Part shown: piece after piece, positions 1 through 8,806 of the stretch | How positions within the stretch are numbered: the first letter of the stretch is position 1 | Layout: each line of letters opens with the position of its first letter | Assembly: GCF_014844035.1 (NCBI RefSeq) | Contig: NZ_CP062159.1 | Coordinates: 2,356,001 to 2,420,000, forward strand | Source: Flavobacterium sp. MDT1-60 | GTDB lineage: Bacteria; Bacteroidota; Bacteroidia; Flavobacteriales; Flavobacteriaceae | DNA length: 64,000 bases | Direction: 5' to 3' | Program-made: the position numbers and the translations under genes | Notes under the pieces: generated by a model | What the model saw: only the letters and a program-made list of their open reading frames with translations | What the model was told of the DNA's origin: nothing | Databases searched by the model: none

Positions 1-1
1 C

Positions 2-1951
2 CAAATGTACAATCCGGTAAAATGGACTACTTCCGTTGAAAAAACATCAGATAAAGAATATATTTTAAAAGCCGAAGCTGCAATTCAGCCAGGCTGGCAT
101 TTGTACGGGCAATATATTGAAGAAGGAGGTCCATCGGCGACAGCTTTTACCTTCAAAAATCCAAAAAAGAACTTTGATTCAGTGGGAAAAACCGAAGAAG
201 GAAAAGGACATGAAGTTGTGGATAAAATTTTCAATATGAAAATCAAATATTTTGAAAAGAAAGCGCTTTTTTCGCAGAAAATAAAATTCAATTCAGACGA
301 AATTACCACTATTGCAGCAGAAGTTGAATTTATGGTTTGTGATGACAGTAATTGTTTGCCGCCATCATCTGAGGAATTATCTTTTAAAATTCCGAATGTT
401 AAAAAATTGGCTGTAGCCGAAGAAAATGCAATTGTCGATAACAATACAATTTCAGAAGAAAGTCAAGTCGTTAGCAAAGAAGGAAAAGTTGAAAAAGTAG
501 TTGTAAATTCTGCGAAAAAAAATGAATCAAGAGGTTTAATAAGCATTTTTATCATTGCATTTTTATCTGGTTTTGCCGCTTTGCTGACACCTTGCGTTTT
601 CCCGATGATTCCAATGACGGTAAGTTATTTTACCAAACAAAGTAAAACTAAAGCCGCAGGAATCAGAAATGCTTTAATTTATGGATTTTCAATCATCATT
701 ATCTATGTTTTATTAGGTTCAATTGTAACCGCCGTTTTTGGTGCCGATTCGTTAAATGCACTTTCGACGAATGTTTGGTTCAACCTTATTTTCTTTATTT
801 TATTAGTTGTTTTTGCGGTTTCTTTTTTAGGAGCTTTCGAAATTATGTTGCCAAATGCACTCGCCAACAAAGTTGATTCTCAAGCCGACCGTGGTGGATT
901 AATTGGAATTTTCTTTATGGCTTTAGCTTTAGCCATTGTATCTTTTTCATGTACAGGCCCAATTGTGGGAACCTTATTGGTTGAAGCAGCTTCAAAAGGC
1001 GGGATCGCCCCAATTGTTGGAATGTTAGGATTTTCAACGGCAATTGCATTGCCTTTTTCTTTGTTCGCTGCTTTTCCGGGCTGGCTGAATGCCTTGCCAA
1101 AATCTGGCGGCTGGCTGAATACCGTAAAAGTGGTTCTTGGTTTTTTAGAATTGGCTTTGGCCTTCAAATTTTTATCCAATGCGGATTTGGTTCTGCAATT
1201 GCATTGGCTGGAAAGAGAAGTGTTTTTAACGATTTGGATTGCTGTTTTTGGTGTTTTGGCATTTTATTTATTCGGGAAAATTACGCTACCTCATGATTCT
1301 CCAATTAATCATATTTCAGTTGGGAGATTGACTTTTGGTCTTTTGATCTTGAGTTTTACCATTTATTTGATTCCCGGACTTTGGGGAGCACCTTTAAAAT
1401 TAATCAGCGGTTTTCCTCCGCCAATGCAATACAGTGAATCACCGTATGGAGTTGGGGCTGCTAAAAATACAGAAAAAACACATACTGAAAGTTTGCCGGA
1501 AGGAGCAGAGCTTGGTCCCCAGGATATTATCACTTTTCATGATTACGAAAAAGGAATCGAATTTGCCAAAAAAGCAGGAAAGCCTGTCTTGCTTGACTTT
1601 ACAGGATATGCTTGCGTAAACTGCCGAAAAATGGAAGAGCTGGTTTGGTCTGACCCAAAAGTTTTAGGCATTTTAAAAAATGATATAGTTCTGATTTCTC
1701 TTTATGTGGACGATAAAAAAGAACTTCCTGAAAGTGAGCAATATGTTTCTGAAACAACAGGTAAAAAAATTAAAACTGTTGGAAACAAATGGAGTGATTT
1801 ACAAATCAAAACCTATAAGGCAAATGCACAGCCATTTTATGTAATTGTAGATCATAACAATGCTAATTTGACAGCACCTTCTGCTTACAATCCTGATATT
1901 GAAAATTATTACAATTGGCTGAACACAGGGATTAAAAATTTTAAGAAATAA
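2..1951 (+). CDS. dsbD: DsbD-type thiol:disulfide interchange protein (5' partial)
   Basis: Inner-membrane protein that carries electrons from cytoplasmic thioredoxin to the periplasm. Three DsbD modules are visible. An N-terminal periplasmic immunoglobulin-like domain has a CDDSNC cysteine pair near residue 113. A membrane core follows (about residues 177-460), with its cysteines in PCVFP near 196 and SCTGP near 315. The C-terminal thioredoxin-like domain has CVNC near 537. Residues are counted from the ATG at 5. The frame is open upstream of that ATG (codon CAA at 2-4) and the mature-looking sequence starts at once, so the signal peptide probably lies left of the window and the ATG at 5 is not the true start. 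It ends 23 bp before the aminotransferase gene. Confidence 0.9.
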   Translation, partial: QMYNPVKWTTSVEKTSDKEYILKAEAAIQPGWHLYGQYIEEGGPSATAFTFKNPKKNFDSVGKTEEGKGHEVVDKIFNMKIKYFEKKALFSQKIKFNSDEITTIAAEVEFMVCDDSNCLPPSSEELSFKIPNVKKLAVAEENAIVDNNTISEESQVVSKEGKVEKVVVNSAKKNESRGLISIFIIAFLSGFAALLTPCVFPMIPMTVSYFTKQSKTKAAGIRNALIYGFSIIIIYVLLGSIVTAVFGADSLNALSTNVWFNLIFFILLVVFAVSFLGAFEIMLPNALANKVDSQADRGGLIGIFFMALALAIVSFSCTGPIVGTLLVEAASKGGIAPIVGMLGFSTAIALPFSLFAAFPGWLNALPKSGGWLNTVKVVLGFLELALAFKFLSNADLVLQLHWLEREVFLTIWIAVFGVLAFYLFGKITLPHDSPINHISVGRLTFGLLILSFTIYLIPGLWGAPLKLISGFPPPMQYSESPYGVGAAKNTEKTHTESLPEGAELGPQDIITFHDYEKGIEFAKKAGKPVLLDFTGYACVNCRKMEELVWSDPKVLGILKNDIVLISLYVDDKKELPESEQYVSETTGKKIKTVGNKWSDLQIKTYKANAQPFYVIVDHNNANLTAPSAYNPDIENYYNWLNTGIKNFKK

Positions 1952-1974
1952 GCTGTTTTAAAAGAAATAAAGTA

Positions 1975-3483
1975 ATGGATGCTATTCTGAACAAAACTGA
2001 ATTAACCCAATTAGAGCAATATTTTTCGAAGTTTAGGAAAAATATAATTGGAGTGAATCATACTTTCGAATCGGTTTACGGGAAACAAAAGATGTTGTAC
2101 TCCGACTGGATTGCCAGTGGAAGATTGTATATTCCGATAGAAGATATTTTACGGAACAAAATTGGCCCTATGATTGCCAATACACATTCTTTTTCAAGTG
2201 AAACAGGCAAGGCTTCTACGTATGCCTATCAACATGCCAGATACTTAATCAAAAAACACGTTAACGCTAAGGAATCGGATATTTTGGTTACAACCGGAAC
2301 CGGAATGACAGCGGCTTTAAACAAGCTGCAACGCATTATGGGATTGCGTTCTGTGGATAATATTTATAATGTTAATCTGAAATATGATGATGAAAGACCT
2401 GTAGTTTTTATCACACACATGGAACATCATTCGAATCAGGTTCCGTGGTATGAAACTATTGCAGATGTGGTAATTTTGCCGGCTGGAGAGAACAATTTGG
2501 TTGATTCCAAAATCCTTTCAGAAGAACTAAAAAAATACGCTCATCGAACTTTAAAAATCGGTTCTTTTACAGCTTGTTCAAACGTTACCGGAATTATTAC
2601 GCCGTATTATGAATTGGCAAAAATCATGCATCAAAACGGGGGATTTTGTTTTGTTGATTTTGCGGCTTCAGCACCGTATATCAAAATCGATATGCATCCT
2701 AAAGATCCAGAGGAACAATTGGATGCTGTTTTCTTTTCTCCCCATAAATTTTTAGGAGGTCCGGGTACTTGCGGGGTTTTAGTTTTTAATGAAAAGTTAT
2801 ATAAATCCAGTTTTCCAGATAATCCTGGTGGCGGAAATGTAAAATGTACCGATCCCTGGGGCGGCTATCATTATAGTGATGCTATTGAAATTAAAGAAGA
2901 TGGCGGAACTCCGGGTTTTTTGCAAGTAATAAGAACAGCTTTGTGTCTGGAGTTAAAAGAACAAATGGGAATTGAAAACATGAAAAATAGAGAAAGAGAG
3001 CTTCTTGAACTTTGTTATTCTGAACTTCAAAAAATAGAAGGTCTATCAATTTTAGGAGATTTAAAAACGGAAAGAATTGGCTGTGTTTCTTTTACGATTG
3101 AAAATATCCATTATAATTTAATCGTCCGACTTTTGAATGATCGTTTTGGAATCCAGGTTCGTGGAGGCTGGTCCTGTGCCAGTACCTATGCCCATTATTT
3201 ATTTGATATTGATCAGCTGGAATCTACAAAAATGACAAACGAATTGCTTCAGAAAAACCTAAGCAATAAACCGGGCTGGGTGCGAGTGTCTTTACATCCG
3301 ACAATGACCAACGAAGAACTTTTGTTTATTTGCGATGCAATTAAACAAGTAGCTTTTTATTATGAAGAATGGCAGGAAGTGTATCAATACAATCCTAAGA
3401 ATAATGAGTTTGAAAGTATTATAAATCAGGAAACAATTGCCGAAGATGTAAAGGAATGGTTTTGTATGGATCAAAACATTTAA
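1975..3483 (+). CDS. Class V aminotransferase / cysteine-desulfurase-like PLP enzyme
   Basis: A 502-residue fold-type I PLP enzyme of the aminotransferase class V family. The motif HHSNQVPW lies near residue 148 and SPHKFLGGPG near 255 supplies the Schiff-base lysine. A cysteine in RGGWSCAS near 401 sits where cysteine desulfurases have their sulfur-accepting loop. It is longer than classical IscS/SufS enzymes (about 400 residues), with an extended C-terminus, so the substrate is uncertain. It could be a desulfurase or a related amino-acid lyase. It follows the dsbD-like gene closely and probably shares its transcript. A hairpin terminator follows at about 3574. Confidence 0.85.
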   Translation: MDAILNKTELTQLEQYFSKFRKNIIGVNHTFESVYGKQKMLYSDWIASGRLYIPIEDILRNKIGPMIANTHSFSSETGKASTYAYQHARYLIKKHVNAKESDILVTTGTGMTAALNKLQRIMGLRSVDNIYNVNLKYDDERPVVFITHMEHHSNQVPWYETIADVVILPAGENNLVDSKILSEELKKYAHRTLKIGSFTACSNVTGIITPYYELAKIMHQNGGFCFVDFAASAPYIKIDMHPKDPEEQLDAVFFSPHKFLGGPGTCGVLVFNEKLYKSSFPDNPGGGNVKCTDPWGGYHYSDAIEIKEDGGTPGFLQVIRTALCLELKEQMGIENMKNRERELLELCYSELQKIEGLSILGDLKTERIGCVSFTIENIHYNLIVRLLNDRFGIQVRGGWSCASTYAHYLFDIDQLESTKMTNELLQKNLSNKPGWVRVSLHPTMTNEELLFICDAIKQVAFYYEEWQEVYQYNPKNNEFESIINQETIAEDVKEWFCMDQNI

Positions 3484-3573
3484 ATTCAAAAATGATTTAG
3501 AAGTATTGAATATTAATTTTATTATTATAATTGAAAATTTATTATGGGATTTGGAGACTTCTGCGTTCACGAA

Positions 3574-3602
3574 AAGCCACTCAATTTGAGTGACTTTTTT
3601 GT
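3574..3602. terminator. Hairpin terminator between convergent genes
   Basis: CACTCAA (3578-3584) and TTGAGTG (3586-3592) pair around one base. The stem continues after one mismatch with AAG/CTT and ends in a T run. It lies between the ends of the aminotransferase (+) and the CMD gene (-), so it can serve both. The rest of 3484-3715 shows no gene. Confidence 0.6.
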
Positions 3603-3715
3603 TTTGTATTGATTTTAATGTGTATAGCTGTTTAGCAGGTAAGGAACTTCTTTAAAAAGCTTATATTAAATAAGTGGCTCATGGATGCCTTCTACAAAAA
3701 TTGGCTTATATTTTA

Positions 3716-4785
3716 TTAGAATTGCTTTCCAGTCTTTTCAAAAATAAGTGTCATAGTATCCGGGTCTAAGGCGGTCATATCTACTAATTTTAATGATTTT
3801 ACCATTTTTAAGGTTGTGGTTTTATAATGCTGAAAATGGGGTGTCTGCAAATGAGATTTATAGGATTTTTGATTAGCATATATCTCTATTATCCTAATCT
3901 GAGCAGGATTTTCTTTTTGAAACATAGGGTAAATTGCAATGACTCCTGCTTCAAGTTTTACTGATTCTGAAGATTCTTTTTCGAGTATAGTTTTGTATTC
4001 TTCTAAATATTCAGGAATAATTTCGATTTCAGAAATTCTTACGAGCATATCAGGTTCAATAATTGGTGTAACAGGCTGACCAATGGCATTTCTTAAAATA
4101 TTGGCTTGTGTTTTTCCTGCTGTTTTTTCGATAATAGTGGTAAGTTCCAAAAGCTGGGCATCTGTTATCCCGGTATTTTTACCCATAAATAGATGTGCTT
4201 GGAGCTGTGGCTCAACTCCGGACATTGCAGCGAGTGCAGAGATAGTTACAAACTCTCTTTGGCGGAAATCCAACACATCACGATTAAAAATATCTGCAAA
4301 CAAATGTTCTTTTAAAAAAGTATCTATTACAGGAGCAAAAGCAGCGGCACCTGTTTTTGGACCTGTTTCTTCTTTACCCGTTAATTTTTGCAGATTCTCT
4401 TTTCCTGATTTGTATTTTTCAGTTACAGAAGCTGTAGAAGCATCTTTACCTTCAGTATCTTTTATGCCTTGGGATTTTCTTTCTTCGAGAACAGCCATTA
4501 ACGAGTTGATAGCATTTAAGCTTCGGGGAAATCCACAATAGGCATAAAGTTGCACCAAAGCTTCTTTTATTTCATTTATAGTAAGTCCGGCTTTAAGACC
4601 AGTATTTATGGCAGGTTTTAATTGTTCTAAATTTCCTGTTGCTGTAAGTGCGGCAATAGTTGCCATGCTTTGCTGATGTGTATTTAAGACTTGATCTTTT
4701 TATTGTTGTCTTGTGCATTCATTGTATTGAGAATTATGAAGAAAGTGAATAGGTATCTATAGTTTCTAAATTTCTTATTGATCAT
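3716..4785 (-). pseudogene. Secreted carboxymuconolactone-decarboxylase/monooxygenase fusion, frameshifted after the signal peptide
   Basis: The intact main frame (start 4666, 316 residues) has two AhpD/CMD-like alpha-helical regions, the first with YAYCGFPRS near 41 and the second at about 110-195. A C-terminal ABM-like ferredoxin-fold domain spans about 205-300. Upstream, ATG at 4785 encodes MINKKFRNYRYLFTFFIILN then TMNAQ, a convincing signal peptide, but that frame stops 12 codons after the internal Met. The two frames join perfectly (DNNKKDQVLNTHQQSMATI) if the five-A run at 4697-4701 had six As, giving 356 residues. This is either a real one-base deletion that abolishes export or a sequencing error. 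AhpD-like proteins act in peroxide or quinone chemistry; the substrate here is unknown. Confidence 0.75.
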
Positions 4786-4952
4786 AATTGTGCTGATTTA
4801 AAAATTAATATTTTAAGAATTTCAGTTAAGGAGAGACTTATACTTAAGTATCGTATAAAACTGATTTTAGCTATTACAAATTTCAGGATTGTAAAGGACC
4901 TGATTTTATACAGATGTATTTACCATTTTTACTTATTTTGAATTCGAATCTT

Positions 4953-5318
4953 CTAAACTTCTGCAGGATTAACTTCCTGGAAAATTTTCTTCTTGTGGTT
5001 TAGACCCCAATCTTTCATAGCATAGATTATTGGGGTTAAGGTATCCGCATAGGGTTCCAGGCAATAGGAAATTTTGACAGGATAATCGTGTGTTATAACC
5101 CTTTTGATCAATTGGTGCTGTTCGAGTTCCTTAAGTTCCTTAGACAGCACTTTGGGAGTTAGTCCCGGAATACTCTCCTGGATTTCCGTAAATCGACTGT
5201 TGCCTACACCGACTGAAATAATAATCGATAATTTCCATTTTCCATTAATTACTTCCAGTGTGTCCCGCACTGGCTTAACGGTATTTAAGCACTCACAGTA
5301 AGGTTTCTTTTTCGGCAT
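4953..5318 (-). CDS. HxlR-family winged-helix regulator
   Basis: 121 residues, all of it the HxlR (MarR-like) winged-helix domain. Typical elements are the N-terminal cysteine motif CEC, the INGKWKLSI helix, NSRFTEIQ, the recognition region TPKVLSKELKELE and the wing with DYPVKISYCL. Members bind DNA as dimers and often sense electrophiles or quinones through cysteines; here Cys8 and Cys10 are candidates. It is divergent from the reductase gene at 5427, with an inverted repeat between them, and upstream of the CMD gene on the same strand. It probably controls one or both neighbours. Confidence 0.9.
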   Translation of the reverse strand: MPKKKPYCECLNTVKPVRDTLEVINGKWKLSIIISVGVGNSRFTEIQESIPGLTPKVLSKELKELEQHQLIKRVITHDYPVKISYCLEPYADTLTPIIYAMKDWGLNHKKKIFQEVNPAEV

Positions 5319-5336
5319 AATAAATTGTTTATTTCG

Positions 5337-5369
5337 CTTTCCTTTGGGAAATGACTATACAAAGGAAAG
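5337..5369. promoter_or_regulatory. Inverted repeat, candidate HxlR operator
   Basis: Perfect 10-bp arms CTTTCCTTTG (5337-5346) and CAAAGGAAAG (5360-5369) with a 13-bp spacer lie in the HxlR/reductase divergent region. The left arm contains a TTTG that can act as -33 element for TAATTTTG at 5370-5377, 23 bp further on. The repeat therefore overlaps the presumed reductase promoter, as expected for a repressor site. Confidence 0.5.
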
Positions 5370-5387
5370 TAATTTTGTTTAATTTTG
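5370..5387 (+). promoter_or_regulatory. Bacteroidota-type -7 boxes for the reductase gene
   Basis: Two copies of TAATTTTG (5370-5377 and 5380-5387) match the TAnnTTTG -7 consensus of Bacteroidota promoters. They lie 40-57 bp before the ATG at 5427. Just downstream is a threefold tandem octamer AATAGTAA (5399-5422, last copy with one change) that ends four bases before the start codon. Confidence 0.45.
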
Positions 5388-5426
5388 CAATACGATTTAA
5401 TAGTAAAATAGTAAAATAGTGAGAAT

Positions 5427-6188
5427 ATGAAAATAGGAATAATAGGTACCGGTGCAATAGGTGGTACGATCGCAAAAAAAATGGCGGCAGCTGGTCATGA
5501 AGTGAAAGTGAATAATTCAGATCAAGGTGATAAATTAAAGGCTCGTGCTGAGGAGTTAAGTGTTGCAGCTGCAAGTATAAAGGATGTTGTAAAAAATGTA
5601 AATGTTATCATTTTATCATTGCCAACCATAGCAATCCCAACTTTACCTAAAGATTTGTTAGCAGACGTTCCGGAAAATGTAATTGTGGTAGACACATCAA
5701 ATTATTATCCATTCCGTGATGCCGACATTGAAGAGATCAAAAATGGAAAAGTGGAAAGTGTTTGGGTATCTGAACAATTAGGGAGACCGGTGATAAAAGC
5801 CTTCAACAACTTATTGGCAGAAACACTGGCAAGTGGCGGAAAAGAGTCAGGTTCTGAAGACAGAATAGCAATGGCTGTCGCAGGTAATGACAAAGAGGCA
5901 AAAAAAATAATTATGGGATTAATTAATGATGCCGGTTACGATGCCGTTGACTCTGGCAAACTTTCTGAATCCTGGAGACATCAGCCGGGAACTCCTGCTT
6001 ACTGCACAGAACTTACTGCAGAAGAATTAAAACAGGCACTTTCTGATGGAGTAAAAGAAGAAGCACCTTCCTTAAGAGATAAGGCTATTGCTGATCTTTC
6101 TTCCCTGCCTTCATATCCATCACATCCAGATGTAGTAGAATACAACAGAGGGTTATTTCAAAAAAATCCTAAGTCTAATAAATTATAA
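5427..6188 (+). CDS. F420-dependent NADP reductase-like oxidoreductase
   Basis: 253 residues. An N-terminal Rossmann domain (GTGAIGGTIAKKMAAAGHEV, residues 6-25) is followed by the NADP/F420 reductase-type fold, with IILSLP and DTSNYYPFRD. The family contains F420H2:NADP+ oxidoreductase, but Flavobacteriia are not known as F420 users. A flavin- or NADPH-dependent reductase is a safer reading than the family name. It is divergent from the HxlR gene and ends in its own terminator at 6201, so it is probably a one-gene unit controlled by that regulator. Confidence 0.8.
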   Translation: MKIGIIGTGAIGGTIAKKMAAAGHEVKVNNSDQGDKLKARAEELSVAAASIKDVVKNVNVIILSLPTIAIPTLPKDLLADVPENVIVVDTSNYYPFRDADIEEIKNGKVESVWVSEQLGRPVIKAFNNLLAETLASGGKESGSEDRIAMAVAGNDKEAKKIIMGLINDAGYDAVDSGKLSESWRHQPGTPAYCTELTAEELKQALSDGVKEEAPSLRDKAIADLSSLPSYPSHPDVVEYNRGLFQKNPKSNKL

Positions 6189-6200
6189 AGATCGAACTGC

Positions 6201-6240
6201 AAAATCCCTCTCAATAAATGTGATGGGATTTTGTTTTTTT
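6201..6240 (+). terminator. Rho-independent terminator
   Basis: Stem AAAATCCC (6201-6208) / GGGATTTT (6225-6232) followed by a T tract to 6240, directly after the reductase stop codon. Confidence 0.75.
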
Positions 6241-6376
6241 ATATTTCATTATGGAAACATCGGACCACAGCCATAGCCAAATTTCGTAAAAACGTTTCAT
6301 TATTGCCTACTTATGTATCACAATCGCTATAATTAATTGGCAGAACTTTGTACTTATAAATATCAAAAATAATATA

Positions 6377-7195
6377 ATGGCAAAAACAATTTTTATAACA
6401 GGTGCATCCCGTGGATTCGGGAGAATTTGGGCAGAGGCATTCTTAAAACGTGGCGATAATGTAGTTGCGGCTGTTCGTAATCCTGAAACACTAACCAAAC
6501 TAACCAAAGAATTTTCATCAACCCTATTGGTGCTAAAACTGGATGTTACTGATAGGAGCGCAAGTTTTGAAGCAATTGAAACTGCAAAAAAGCACTTTGG
6601 TACCATAGACGTATTAATCAACAATGCAGGCTTTGGACACATTGGGGCTGTTGAGGAATTAAAAGAGCAGGACGTAAGAGCGCAGTTTGAAACTAATGTA
6701 CTGGGGTCATTATGGACTATTCAGGCAGTTTTGCCTATTATGCGTGAGCAAAATTCCGGACACATCATTCAACTTTCAAGTGCCTTGGGATTGAATACTG
6801 TATCGTTAATGGGACTCTATAGTGCAACCAAGTTCGCAGTTGAAGGGCTCACTGAAACCCTGGCTGGTGAAGTTACCGGATTTGGCATTAAAGTGACCAT
6901 AGTAGAACCGGGAGGTTTTTCCACAGATTTCTTCGGTAACACTTCTCTTGCATTGAGCGAATCAATAGCAGATTACGATGGTATAAGAAAAGATTTTTAT
7001 GAGCACGCTAAGGAACAGGATTCGGGAAACCCTGCAGCAACTGCTAATGCTCTTTTTAATTTGGTAGATTCGGAAAACCCTCCATTAAGACTGCTGTTGG
7101 GAAAAACTGTTTACCCTTGGGTAAAATACACTTACGAAGAACGACTGAAAATATGGGAATCATGGCAGGATGTTTCTGTAGCAGCACATGGATAA
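6377..7195 (+). CDS. SDR-family NAD(P)-dependent oxidoreductase
   Basis: 272 residues, a classical short-chain dehydrogenase. The cofactor motif GASRGFG is at 9-15, NNAG near 83, the catalytic Ser in QLSS near 135 and YSATK near 149. The C-terminal extension is of the type found in oxidoreductases annotated as YusZ/DltE-like. The substrate is not predictable. It stands between the reductase and an AraC gene, with a terminator at 7210 separating it from the latter. Confidence 0.9.
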   Translation: MAKTIFITGASRGFGRIWAEAFLKRGDNVVAAVRNPETLTKLTKEFSSTLLVLKLDVTDRSASFEAIETAKKHFGTIDVLINNAGFGHIGAVEELKEQDVRAQFETNVLGSLWTIQAVLPIMREQNSGHIIQLSSALGLNTVSLMGLYSATKFAVEGLTETLAGEVTGFGIKVTIVEPGGFSTDFFGNTSLALSESIADYDGIRKDFYEHAKEQDSGNPAATANALFNLVDSENPPLRLLLGKTVYPWVKYTYEERLKIWESWQDVSVAAHG

Positions 7196-7209
7196 TAGAG
7201 TTTAAATTG

Positions 7210-7241
7210 ACAGAATCTGAATTTGCCGGATTCTGTTTTTA
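7210..7241 (+). terminator. Terminator/attenuator before the AraC gene
   Basis: ACAGAATC (7210-7217) pairs with GATTCTGT (7229-7236) and is followed by a short T run. It ends only 13 bp before the AraC ATG at 7254, so read-through would be needed for co-transcription. Confidence 0.65.
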
Positions 7242-7253
7242 AAATTGAGAACA

Positions 7254-8150
7254 ATGAAACATTTCAAAAAAATCAGCGATCTGCATGAAGCTCTTGGTGT
7301 AAAACCTCCGGAGAACCCACTTTTTAGTGTGGCATACGGTGAAAGGGACACTTGCAACGGTAATAGTATTCTTGAATTTTCATCAGAATTTTACATAATA
7401 GGATTTAAAAAATTAAAATCCGGCAGTATGCATTATGGAAAAACAAAATATGACCATGACCTTGGCTCCATGTCGTTTGTAAAGCCCCAGCAGAAAGTGG
7501 TTTTTAAAAATGTAGAACTAGAGGAAAAGGGATTCCTAATTATTATTCATGAAGACTTTTTGCCGGGAACAGTACTTTACAACGAAATCAGGAAATATAG
7601 TTATTTCGATTATGAGGTCAATGAGGCATTACATCTTTCACCTGCAGAAGAGGATATCATCTGGAATTTGTATTTCAGCATTGAAAAAGAATACCATAAT
7701 AATACTGACGAACTAAGCAAAGCTATAATTGTAAGTCATCTGGATTCCATGCTTAAATATGCACAGCGCTTTTATAAAAGACAGTTTATTAACCGTAAAC
7801 AACTAACCGGTTCTACAGTCACAAAATTTAATGCACTGCTGGCTGCTAATTTTGAAGAAAGAAAAACAAAAAACATAGGATTACCAACGGTATCCCTGAT
7901 GGCAGAGAAGCTAAATATATCTTCCCGCTATTTAACCGATTTGCTCAAACAAGAAACAGGAAAGACGGCATTAGAACTTATTCATCTTTTTTTGATTGGT
8001 GAGGCAAAAAACTTATTGACCGAAAGAGAACTAAATATATCTGAAATTTCACATTTACTTGGTTTTGAAAATACAACCTACTTTTCACGCCTGTTTAAAA
8101 AAGAAGTAGGTCGCACTCCAAATGAATTCAGAGGAAATATCTTAAACTAA
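7254..8150 (+). CDS. AraC-family transcriptional regulator
   Basis: 298 residues from the ATG at 7254; a TTG three codons upstream is less likely. The N-terminal sensing part carries PPENPLFS and KTKYDHDLGSMSFVKP. The C-terminal double helix-turn-helix has SRYLTDLLKQETGKTALE and LGFENTTYFSRLFKKEVG. It is close kin to the frameshifted AraC gene at 36766-37661, whose restored length is also 298. Both stand beside SDR genes, which suggests duplicated regulator/oxidoreductase units. The neighbouring SDR (6377) and OsmC (8267) are plausible targets. Confidence 0.9.
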   Translation: MKHFKKISDLHEALGVKPPENPLFSVAYGERDTCNGNSILEFSSEFYIIGFKKLKSGSMHYGKTKYDHDLGSMSFVKPQQKVVFKNVELEEKGFLIIIHEDFLPGTVLYNEIRKYSYFDYEVNEALHLSPAEEDIIWNLYFSIEKEYHNNTDELSKAIIVSHLDSMLKYAQRFYKRQFINRKQLTGSTVTKFNALLAANFEERKTKNIGLPTVSLMAEKLNISSRYLTDLLKQETGKTALELIHLFLIGEAKNLLTERELNISEISHLLGFENTTYFSRLFKKEVGRTPNEFRGNILN

Positions 8151-8266
8151 CAAATATAAATCTTATAAAACAGTAAGAGAAAGCCTCTCTGTAATTTTAT
8201 CTTAAAACCAGGGCGATGCAATCAAACAGCGCCAATAATGACATTTAAAAATTAATATACAAAAAA

Positions 8267-8683
8267 ATGAAACGTACAGCAAGAGCTTATTGGTCAGGTA
8301 CTATAAAAGAAGGCAACGGTGAATTGACCACCCAAAGCGGAACCTTAAACAAAACGAAGTTCAGTTTTAAAACTCGTATTTCTGAAGACGTAAAAGGCAC
8401 AAATCCTGAAGAGTTGTTAGCGGCAGCACATGCAGGTTGTTTTACGATGGCTGTCAGTTTTGCATTAACAGAGAAAGGACTGGATCCAACATCATTAAAT
8501 ACAGAAGCTACTTTGTCAATGGAGGGTTTTGATATAACAGGAATACATCTTTCAATTACAGGTTCTGTGTCGGGAATTAGTGCCGATGAATTTGAAACCA
8601 TTACAAAAGATGCTGAAAAGAATTGCTTAATTTCCAAGGTTTTAAATATACCAATACATTCAGAAGCACATTTTATTTCTTAA
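8267..8683 (+). CDS. OsmC-family peroxiredoxin
   Basis: 138 residues with the OsmC/Ohr fold. The two redox cysteines are in AAHAGCFTMA (near 57) and EKNCLIS (near 121). Such proteins reduce organic hydroperoxides with a thiol reductant. Expected length and intact motifs. The 116-bp gap upstream and 123-bp gap downstream leave room for separate promoters. The surrounding oxidoreductases and AraC regulator suggest a stress-response unit. Confidence 0.92.
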   Translation: MKRTARAYWSGTIKEGNGELTTQSGTLNKTKFSFKTRISEDVKGTNPEELLAAAHAGCFTMAVSFALTEKGLDPTSLNTEATLSMEGFDITGIHLSITGSVSGISADEFETITKDAEKNCLISKVLNIPIHSEAHFIS

Positions 8684-8806
8684 GAATTTAACCTGAAAAA
8701 ATCCTTGAGACTTGTCTGATAGTTAAGTTTATAAAGAAAATGTGTAGGCTGAGGTCTAAATAACGAATTAATTTAAAAATACATAAATATTAAAAAATAA
8801 CAAGAA

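Noticed and set aside
880..1179. Antisense open frames of 60-120 codons within dsbD and most other genes.
   Set aside because: They are opposite strongly supported proteins, show low-complexity shadow composition and have no recognisable domain.
5427..6188. Naming the reductase as a true F420-dependent enzyme.
   Set aside because: Only the fold supports it; F420 biosynthesis is not expected in this lineage, so only the family resemblance is stated.
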